From: DASQPA01 sp963756455
Lineage (GTDB): Bacteria > Acidobacteriota > Thermoanaerobaculia > Multivoradales > UBA5704
Assembly (NCBI GenBank): GCA_963756455.1
Contig: CAVWNC010000001.1
Span: forward strand, 682,001 to 746,000
DNA: 64,000 bases
Direction: 5' to 3'
Made by a program: the position numbers and the translations under genes. The notes under the pieces were generated by a model that worked only from the letters and a program-made list of their open reading frames with translations, was not told where the DNA came from and made no database searches. Within the stretch, counting starts at the first letter, position 1. Each line of letters opens with the position of its first letter. Positions 55,312 to 64,000 of this stretch are shown here, piece by piece.

Positions 55312-55755
55312 ATGAAGCGCTTCGCCACCCTGCTCTGCCTCCTGACTCTCGCCGCCGCTCCGGTCTTCGCCGGACAACCCACCGCCGCCAACGGTGTCGC
55401 CACCGCGCCGGCCGCCCACGCCGCCCATCTCGCCAAGGCCCTCAACCTGACCGAGGATCAGAAGGCGGCGGCCCAGCCGCTCCAGGACGAGCTCGCTGCG
55501 ACGGTCAAGCCGCTCTTCGCCGACCTGAAGGTCAAGCACCAGGCGTTGCGGGCCGCCCTCGAAGCCAACGCGGACGCCGCCACCGTGGGCGAGGCGGCCA
55601 TCGCCGCCCATGCCGTCCAGGCCCAGATCAAGGCCGCGCACGAGAAGTTCGCCACTGCTTTCGCCGCCCTCCTGACCCCCGAGCAGGCGACCAAGTTCTC
55701 GAGCCTCAAGGCGGCAGGGCATGGAAAGATGGCCCATTTCAGCCACGCGCAGTAA
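55312..55755 (+). CDS. Spy/CpxP-like periplasmic protein
   Basis: 147 residues. Signal peptide MKRFATLLCLLTLAAAPVFA. The mature part is all helical with the LTxxQ-type motifs LNLTEDQKAAAQPL and LLTPEQATKF, the hallmark of the Spy/CpxP chaperone family that senses or soothes envelope misfolding and metal stress. It follows a kinase/regulator pair, as cpxP does cpxRA. A strong terminator closes the gene. Confidence 0.87.
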   Translation: MKRFATLLCLLTLAAAPVFAGQPTAANGVATAPAAHAAHLAKALNLTEDQKAAAQPLQDELAATVKPLFADLKVKHQALRAALEANADAATVGEAAIAAHAVQAQIKAAHEKFATAFAALLTPEQATKFSSLKAAGHGKMAHFSHAQ

Positions 55756-55782
55756 TCAGGCCACGCAGTTTTTCCTTCTTGC

Positions 55783-55833
55783 CGCCGGCCCGGGTTTCCC
55801 CAACCACTCTCCTGGGGGACCCGGGCCGGACTT
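55783..55833 (+). terminator. Strong terminator after the Spy-like gene
   Basis: CCGGCCCGGGT...TCCCC pairs with GGGGGA...CCCGGGCCGG, leaving a loop of about 12 nt, and is followed by ACTTTTCTT. Confidence 0.8.
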
Positions 55834-55925
55834 TTCTTGACCGACCTCCTTCGCCGTGACGCGGATCGGCCGCTTTCAGCGGAGGGGCTTGCCCCTGCCG
55901 GCAGCCCTGGCTAAACTGCATTCCC

Positions 55926-57581
55926 GTGCGGACCCCGCCCAGCTCCGAGCACCCGTTGGACGACGAGACCCGGCCGCAGAGCGCCAGCCGTCTGAGCTTC
56001 GGTTTCCTGTTGTCCCCGGGGCTCACCATCCTCTGGCATCCGGAGGTCGGCCGGGTGGGGGAGCAGGCGGCCCTGCCCGCCCTGTCCGCCGGCCGGCCAG
56101 AGCTCCTGTCGCGGCGCGAGCCGACCTTCGGTCCGCCGGGGGAGCCCGCCTCCAGGCCGCTCGCCGATCCCTATGTCAGCCGGAGCCCGATCCGGTTCGA
56201 GCCCGGGGCGACGCCGGGGTCGATCCGGATCAACCCCGGCGAGGCCGGCACTCCTCTCGCGATCTTCGGCGAGCCCATCCATTCCCAAGGGGAGCCGCGG
56301 GAGATCTCCGCCGAGGAGATCGAGCGTGGCGTCGTGCTCCTCCTCGCCAACCGGGTGGCCCTGCTGCTCCACCTCATCGACCCTTTGGGCGCGCCGGGGG
56401 TGCCGCATTTCGGTCTCGTGGGGGAGAGCCTGGCGATCGTGTCGCTGCGCCGGGAGATCGAGCGGGTGGCCGCGCTCGACGTCCCCGTCCTCCTGCGTGG
56501 GGCGACCGGGACCGGCAAGGAGCTGGTCGCCCGGGCCCTTCACGAGGCCGGGGCGCGCCGCCGCGCCCCCTATCTCGCGGTCAACATGGGGGCCATCCCC
56601 GCCTCGCTCGCCGCCGCCGAGCTGTTCGGCGCCGCCCGCGGCGCCTGGACCGGTGCCGAGCGCAAGCGGGAGGGCTGGTTCAGCCGGGCGAACGGCGGCA
56701 CCCTCTTCCTCGACGAGGTGGGGGAGACGCCGTTGGAAGTCCAGGTGCTCCTCCTCCGCGCTCTGGCGAACGGCGAGATCCAGCCGGTCGGGGGGGACGA
56801 GGTGATCCGGGTCGACGTGCGGCTGATCGCGGCGACCGACGCCGAGCTCGAGGCCGCGGTCGCCGCCGGCAAGTTCCGCGCTCCCCTCCTCCACCGGCTG
56901 GGTGGTTACGAGATCCTCGTCCCCCCCCTCTCCCGTCGCCGCGACGACGTCGGCCGCCTGCTCCTCCACTTCCTGCGCCAGGAGCTCGAAGCGGTGGGGC
57001 AGGGGGCGCGGCTCGCTCCCCGCCGGCCGGACGAGCGGCCGTGGCTGCCCGCCGCCACGGTCGCCCGCCTGGTCGCCCACGACTGGCCGGGCAACGTCCG
57101 CCAGTTGCAGAACGTGGCGCGGCGGATCGTCGTCATCGGCCGCGATGCCGACGAGGTGCCCAAGGGGGACTGGATCGAGCGCCTCCTCGCCGAATCCGCG
57201 GCTGCTCCCACGCCCCAGCCGTCCGCTCCTGCCGCCGGCGGCCCTCCCGCCGCGCCGCCAACCCCGTCGCCGGCGGCTCCGAAGGCTCCGCGCAAGGTCT
57301 ACCGCCGGCCGGAGGAGATCGGCGACGAGGAGATTCTCGCCGCCCTCCGCGCCCACCGCTTCCGCCTGCAGCCGACGGCGGCGGCGCTGAGGATCGCCCG
57401 GACGTCCCTTTACGATAGAATCGAGAACAGTTCCCTGTTTCATAAAGCGGCGGCCCTCTCCCGCCAGGAGATCGAGCAGTGGTTGGCGCGGTGCGGCGGC
57501 GACCTCGACCGCATGGTCGAGGGCCTGGAAGTCTCGAAGCGCGGCCTGAAGCGGCGGATGAAACAGCTCGGCCTGCCGTGA
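55926..57581 (+). CDS. FHA-domain sigma54-dependent activator with GAWTGA loop
   Basis: 551 residues from GTG 55926. The N-terminal ~130 residues have FHA-like elements (LTILWHPEVGRVGE, YVSRSPIRFEPG, SIRINPGEAGTPL). The AAA+ core has Walker A RGATGTGKELVARA, Walker B GGTLFLDEVGE and a sensor ATDAELEAAV. The sigma54-contact loop reads GAWTGA where GAFTGA is normal. The C-terminus carries two HTH-like segments (QPTAAALRIARTSLYDRI, LEVSKRGLKRRMKQLG). FHA binds phospho-threonine, and the next gene, 13 bp on, is a Ser/Thr kinase, so the kinase probably signals to this activator. Confidence 0.88.
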   Translation: MRTPPSSEHPLDDETRPQSASRLSFGFLLSPGLTILWHPEVGRVGEQAALPALSAGRPELLSRREPTFGPPGEPASRPLADPYVSRSPIRFEPGATPGSIRINPGEAGTPLAIFGEPIHSQGEPREISAEEIERGVVLLLANRVALLLHLIDPLGAPGVPHFGLVGESLAIVSLRREIERVAALDVPVLLRGATGTGKELVARALHEAGARRRAPYLAVNMGAIPASLAAAELFGAARGAWTGAERKREGWFSRANGGTLFLDEVGETPLEVQVLLLRALANGEIQPVGGDEVIRVDVRLIAATDAELEAAVAAGKFRAPLLHRLGGYEILVPPLSRRRDDVGRLLLHFLRQELEAVGQGARLAPRRPDERPWLPAATVARLVAHDWPGNVRQLQNVARRIVVIGRDADEVPKGDWIERLLAESAAAPTPQPSAPAAGGPPAAPPTPSPAAPKAPRKVYRRPEEIGDEEILAALRAHRFRLQPTAAALRIARTSLYDRIENSSLFHKAAALSRQEIEQWLARCGGDLDRMVEGLEVSKRGLKRRMKQLGLP

Positions 57582-57594
57582 TCTCGGAGGTCGG

Positions 57595-60261
<2,667 letters not shown>

Positions 60262-60294
60262 TCGTCCGGCGCGCGCGGGCTGCCGCCGCCCGCC

Positions 60295-60711
60295 CTAGGT
60301 CGGATCGATATTGATGATCGTCGGATCCGGCGAAGTGTAGGGGGTGCTGTCGTAATTCACCTGCAGGCTGAAAGGCCAGTTGCCCTTCGTCGTGGATCCC
60401 CAGTTGGTGATGCTCACGTTGATCACCGCCGGATTGGTATCCAGCCATGCGCCCCAGGCCCACTCCGGCGGGGCGTCTGGCTCGTTGGTCTGCGGGTTGA
60501 GCGGCCAGACCACCGCCGCGTCGACGGGGGTTGCGTACGTGGCGACCTGGGAGTCGGAGCCCGCGGTCACCAGGGAGATGGCGAGGTAGGCGGAGCTCTT
60601 GGCAGGGACCTTGATATCGGAGGGAACGCAGGTCCAGGTGGGTGTGGTGCTGCCAGGCGGCGGCGGCGTGAAGGTCAGGGTGACCGGGATCTGAGGAACG
60701 TTCGTGCTCAT
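60295..60711 (-). CDS. Hypothetical beta-rich protein
   Basis: 138 residues from ATG 60711 with GAGGGAGAG upstream. No signal peptide or membrane segment. Alternating strands rich in T, P, W and N (VPQIPVTLTFTPPPPGS, WTCVPSDIKVPAKSSAYLA, INVSITNWGSTTKGNWPF), ending PTIINIDPT. The single Cys and Ig-like pattern suggest a small beta-sandwich. No family recognised. Convergent with the kinase gene, 33 bp apart. The stretch 60712-60961 holds no other gene. Confidence 0.65.
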   Translation of the reverse strand: MSTNVPQIPVTLTFTPPPPGSTTPTWTCVPSDIKVPAKSSAYLAISLVTAGSDSQVATYATPVDAAVVWPLNPQTNEPDAPPEWAWGAWLDTNPAVINVSITNWGSTTKGNWPFSLQVNYDSTPYTSPDPTIINIDPT

Positions 60712-60961
60712 GGCTTCTCTCCCTCTGGGTAAGGCCTCCCATCGTCCCATCGTGGATGGGAGGGCAGGATGGCTGATTTTCCGCGTACGTTTTTCCTCTA
60801 GAGCAGATCCCGTGCCAGAGCCAGCGTCCGGGGAACCCCCTGTGGGAAGAGCGTTTTGAGCCTCCCCCAAGTGTGTCGGCGTAACTGTCCGACACCTACC
60901 GACACGGCGCCGACAGAAGGCGACACCGGGCGGGACGGAGGCGTCTGCTACAATCCGCCGC

Positions 60962-61375
60962 ATGAGCGAGAAGAGGCTCCGTATCCTGATGGCCAAGCCC
61001 GGGCTCGACGGGCACGACCGGGGGGCCAAGGTGGTGGCGAGGGCTCTGCGCGACGCCGGGTTCGAGGTCATCTACACCGGCCTAAGGCAGACCGCCGAGC
61101 AGATCGCCACGGCCGCCATTCAGGAGGACGTGGACGCGGTGGGGCTGTCGATCCTCTCCGGCGCCCACAACGTCCTCCTCCCCGAGGTCACCCGGCTCCT
61201 CGCGGAGCAGGGGGGGAGCGACATCCTCGTCTTCGCCGGAGGAATCATCCCGGAGCAGGACATGGCGGGCTTGAAGAGCGCCGGCATCGACGCGATCTTC
61301 CTGCCGGGCACCTCCACCAAGGACATCGTGAGTTACCTGAAGGACCGATTCAAGGACCGCTTCGCCGCCGCTTGA
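60962..61375 (+). CDS. Methylmalonyl-CoA mutase cobalamin-binding subunit
   Basis: 137 residues. B12-binding Rossmann domain with LMAKPGLDGHDRGAKVVARAL (the DxHxxG motif holding cobalt through His), AVGLSILSGAHNVLLPEV and VFAGGIIPEQDMAGLKSAG. A free-standing small domain, as in mutases with split subunits, so the catalytic subunit must lie elsewhere. It would isomerise methylmalonyl-CoA and succinyl-CoA or a related pair. Confidence 0.92.
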   Translation: MSEKRLRILMAKPGLDGHDRGAKVVARALRDAGFEVIYTGLRQTAEQIATAAIQEDVDAVGLSILSGAHNVLLPEVTRLLAEQGGSDILVFAGGIIPEQDMAGLKSAGIDAIFLPGTSTKDIVSYLKDRFKDRFAAA

Positions 61376-61442
61376 CCCCGTTTTCCGGGCCGTCTGTTAA
61401 ACCCCTTGTCAACCCTGTGTTAACCCCTGATGTCTGAAGGGT

Positions 61443-61471
61443 TTGACGAGCCGCTGCGGCGGTGCTAGCGT
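61443..61471 (+). promoter_or_regulatory. Sigma70-like promoter of the response-regulator gene
   Basis: TTGACG (61443-61448), 17-bp spacer, TAGCGT (61466-61471), about 26 nt before the ATG, which has its own GGAGG. The best match to the consensus seen in this window. Confidence 0.55.
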
Positions 61472-61496
61472 ACTCTTCGCCAACCACGGAGGAACC

Positions 61497-62708
61497 ATGA
61501 GCCGACGCATCCTGCTGGCCGACGACAGCGTGACCATCCAGAAGGTCATCGAGCTGACCTTCATGGACGAGGATTTCGAGGTCTCGGCGGTCAGCAACGG
61601 GGACGAGGCCGTGCAGCTTCTCCCCGGTCTCCTGCCCGACTTCGTCATCGCCGACGTCCACATGCCCGGGGCCAACGGCTACGAGGTCTGCCGGCGTTCG
61701 AAGGCCCTCTATCCGCAGGTGCCGGTGCTGCTGCTCGTGGGCACCTTCGAGCCCTTCGACGAGGGCCAGTCGCGCTCCTCAGGCGCGGACTCGTTTTTGA
61801 AAAAGCCCTTCGACTCGCAGGAGCTTCTGCACACCGTCCAGAGTCTCCTCGCCAAGGCGGGTCAGGGCGCGGCGGCTCCAGCTCCTGCCCCGGCGGCTCC
61901 GGCTCTCGCGGCGTTCCCAGCGCCTGCGGCGTTCCCAGCGCCCGCGGCATTCCCAGCGCCCGCGGCGTTCCCGGAGCTGTCCGCGACGCCGGCCTTCCCG
62001 GATCTCGGCGAACTCGGCGCCCTGCCGGAGGCCGAGACACCCTGGGCGAACTTCGAGCTCGAGGCCGAGCCCGAGCCGCCCGCGGCGACATCAGCGGCCC
62101 CGGCCGCGGGGTTCGCCTGGTCCTCCCCGTCCTTCACTCCGGAGGTCGCCTCGCCGACCGACGAGCCGCTCTTCGAGCTCGAACCGGACGTCGAGGCGCT
62201 CTCGCTTTCCGAAGAGCCCTTCTCCTTCGCGGCGGAGGGGTTGGGAGCCACCGAGTTCGCCGAGGTCCCGGCGCCACCCGCTCTCCCGGCCGGTCTCCGC
62301 ACACCGACGTCCGCGACGCCCGAGGAGAGCATCGGAGTGCCGATCGGCGCCTCGCCCCTGGCCGGCGGCCTGGGCGAGGTCGAGCACCGGATCGCGGAGC
62401 GCGCCCTTGGGCACGAGGCCCTGCCCGACCTGCCGGACTGGGCGGCGACCCCTCCCTCTCCCACGGTGATCCCCATGCCTCCGCCGCTCACCGCTCCCGC
62501 CAGTTCGAGCCCGAGCCCGGCCGTCGTCGGGTCGGTCGCCCTCCACTCCGACCGTCTGAGCGACGAGGAGGTCGACCGCATCGCCCGCCGTCTCGTCGAG
62601 ATCCTCGGCGACAAGGTCGTCCGCGACATCGCCTGGGAGGTCGTGCCCGACCTCGCCGAGGTGGTCATCAAGGATCGCCTGCGCGAGTTGGAGAGCCAGG
62701 TCGAGTAG
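61497..62708 (+). CDS. Receiver-domain protein with Ala/Pro linker and conserved tail
   Basis: 403 residues. GGAGG before ATG 61497. Receiver 1-120: Asp9-Asp10 in LLADDSVTIQKVIEL, phosphoacceptor Asp53 in FVIADVHMPGANGYE, Lys in SFLKKPFDSQEL. Then some 200 residues of Ala/Pro/Glu-rich linker including AAFPAP-type repeats (61910-61975), and a conserved C-terminal helix (DEEVDRIARRLVEILGDKVVRDIAWEVVPDLAEVVIK). No DNA-binding domain; a protein-interaction output is likely. Such VTIQKV receivers are frequent in delta-proteobacterial and acidobacterial motility or polarity systems. Confidence 0.87.
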   Translation: MSRRILLADDSVTIQKVIELTFMDEDFEVSAVSNGDEAVQLLPGLLPDFVIADVHMPGANGYEVCRRSKALYPQVPVLLLVGTFEPFDEGQSRSSGADSFLKKPFDSQELLHTVQSLLAKAGQGAAAPAPAPAAPALAAFPAPAAFPAPAAFPAPAAFPELSATPAFPDLGELGALPEAETPWANFELEAEPEPPAATSAAPAAGFAWSSPSFTPEVASPTDEPLFELEPDVEALSLSEEPFSFAAEGLGATEFAEVPAPPALPAGLRTPTSATPEESIGVPIGASPLAGGLGEVEHRIAERALGHEALPDLPDWAATPPSPTVIPMPPPLTAPASSSPSPAVVGSVALHSDRLSDEEVDRIARRLVEILGDKVVRDIAWEVVPDLAEVVIKDRLRELESQVE

Positions 62709-62849
62709 GCCGGCGATAGGCGCCCAGCAGGGCGCCTCGCTGGGCTCTGGACCCTCCGATCGACGTTACGCCCCTCCTCCGCAGGTCGCCGACGCCGTCG
62801 TGGGCAGATCTTGTGCTCTAATAGTTTTAACTTGCTTCCTGTCTACTGG

Positions 62850-64000
62850 ATGAGCGACGGACTGCCCTCGGATCGCCCGCGCGGTGAGTCTGGACCCCCT
62901 ACCTCCGGAGAAGATCCGACTGTCAACCTTTCCGGGAACCCTTCCGCTCCAGGAGCCTGGGTCGCGGGCCGGTACCGGCTCGAAGGCCTTCTCGGTTGCG
63001 GCGGCTTCGGACGGGTCTACCGCGCCTTGGACCAGAAGCTCGATCGAGTGGTGGCGCTCAAGATGCTCATCCTCTCCCCAGACCGTTCCGAAAGAGAGGT
63101 CCAGCGGTTCGAAGAGGAGGCACGTGCTGTGGCCAAGCTGGACCACCCCCATATCGTGCCCGTCTACGATGCGGGTACCGAGGACCATGTTCCTTGGATG
63201 GCGATGAAGTTGATCGAGGGCTCCAGCCTGCGGGCCCTCCTCGGCGGGCAAGATTCCATCGCACCCCATCGGGCCCTTCTCCTGCTGGTCCAATTGGCCA
63301 GGGCCCTCTCCCACGCTCACCACTGCGGCGTCGTCCATCGAGACGTGAAGCCGGCCAACATTCTCCTTACCCAGCGCGATGGCATCGAGCACGCTTGGCT
63401 TACCGACTTCGGTATCGCCAAACTCCTCACCCTGCCCGATGTGACTCCCAAGGGATTCATCCTGGGGTCACCGAACTACATGTCTCCCGAGCAGGCGACC
63501 GGCAGAACCGTAGATGCGCGCTCGGATCTCTTCTCTCTGGGATGCGTCGCGGGAGAGCTCTTCACGGGCCGCCCGGCTTTCCAGGGAAGCTCCATTCCAG
63601 AGATCCTCCAGGCCATCCTCCAGAAACCGCCAGACCTGGTGGGTCTGTCCGAACGGGCCGGTCAGGGGATCGAGGCGGCAGTCCGGCGCTGCCTGGCAAA
63701 ATCTCCGGAGGACCGCTGGCAGACGACCGACGAGCTGCTCGGGGAGCTGGAGGCCCTGGCTGCGCCCCTGGCCGGCCGGCCCGCACAGCGAGCCCGTAAA
63801 GCTCCTTTCTGGAACCGGCCTTCCGAACCTGGCTGGGATGGGCTTTTCCCTATCGACACCGCGGGACTTCAGAAGGGTTTCGGCTTCGGCAGGCCGGTGC
63901 TCGCGGGGCTTGACCTGCAAGTTCCCCGCAACGCGGTATACGCCATGATGGGAAGAAATGGCACCGGCAAGACGACCCTCATCCGAACCTGCCTGGGCCT
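62850..64000 (+). CDS. Ser/Thr protein kinase fused to an ABC transporter ATPase (cut by the window end)
   Basis: An open frame of 383 codons that reaches the window end without a stop. Residues 40-300 are a full kinase: GCGGFGRVYRALD, VALKML (Lys), VVHRDVKPANILL with His163-Arg-Asp, Asp186-Phe-Gly, NYMSPEQATG, and ARSDLFSLGCVAGELFTGRP. After a ~40-residue linker the same frame reads LQKGFGFGRPVLAGLDLQVP and Walker A GRNGTGKTT at 368-376, then LIRTCLGL, the start of an ABC ATPase. There is no membrane helix between them. No RBS is visible at ATG 62850; the start is inferred from the frame. Phosphorylation control of a transporter is a plausible role. Confidence 0.88.
   Translation, partial: MSDGLPSDRPRGESGPPTSGEDPTVNLSGNPSAPGAWVAGRYRLEGLLGCGGFGRVYRALDQKLDRVVALKMLILSPDRSEREVQRFEEEARAVAKLDHPHIVPVYDAGTEDHVPWMAMKLIEGSSLRALLGGQDSIAPHRALLLLVQLARALSHAHHCGVVHRDVKPANILLTQRDGIEHAWLTDFGIAKLLTLPDVTPKGFILGSPNYMSPEQATGRTVDARSDLFSLGCVAGELFTGRPAFQGSSIPEILQAILQKPPDLVGLSERAGQGIEAAVRRCLAKSPEDRWQTTDELLGELEALAAPLAGRPAQRARKAPFWNRPSEPGWDGLFPIDTAGLQKGFGFGRPVLAGLDLQVPRNAVYAMMGRNGTGKTTLIRTCLG

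Overview
The window is a GC-rich bacterial chromosome segment with dense, short-spaced genes. An ADOP-type MacB/FtsX permease, large Ser/Thr kinases with TPR tails, many lipoproteins and many toxin-antitoxin (TA) pairs point to an Acidobacteriota lineage, perhaps Thermoanaerobaculia-like. That placement is an inference from gene content only. No rRNA, tRNA or CRISPR array was seen.

Layout. 1-4.3 kb: envelope proteins (lipoprotein, TlpA-like thioredoxin lipoprotein, ChaN-like protein, orphan HlyD-type adaptor). 4.4-9.6 kb: accessory region with a 21-bp tandem array, a complete IS3-family element (5099-6525) sitting in an already frameshifted gene, a more AT-rich patch with a GNAT protein, a group II intron remnant and small unknown proteins. 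9.7-13 kb: SDR, secreted EXORDIUM/PHI-1-like protein, DHFR-like and VOC proteins, then a 160-bp imperfect palindrome. 13.4-17.7 kb: a type I export pair (adaptor plus C39-peptidase ABC transporter, the latter frameshifted). 17.7-18.9 kb: two TA modules. 19-25.8 kb: AAA ATPase/nuclease-like protein, O-methyltransferase, CBS protein and several unknown proteins.

25.8-28.1 kb: threonine catabolism (SDR-type threonine dehydrogenase plus glycine C-acetyltransferase). 28.1-30.5 kb: methyltransferase-TPR protein, a small secreted protein, and a fragment of a second methyltransferase-TPR copy. 30.5-38 kb: PIN-domain TA modules, MarR plus Old Yellow Enzyme, a three-gene ABC-2 transporter, a YkgJ protein and a second 21-bp array rich in Cys/His heptads. 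38-48.9 kb: sialidase-like secreted protein, MFS carrier, further TA modules, TonB-like protein, quinone oxidoreductase, GluQRS and YwbE.

49-64 kb: ADOP permease, then a CpxAR/Spy-like envelope-stress module. Its two putative target genes share a 44-bp upstream element. An FHA-sigma54 activator follows with a Ser/Thr kinase, then a B12-binding mutase subunit and a response regulator. The right edge holds the start of an unusual fusion: an intact Ser/Thr kinase continuing in frame into an ABC ATPase. It is cut by the window end.

Several genes show a -10 element only 6-7 nt before the start codon and no ribosome binding site (RBS), suggesting common leaderless translation. TA cassettes are dense: six complete pairs plus one orphan antitoxin-like gene.
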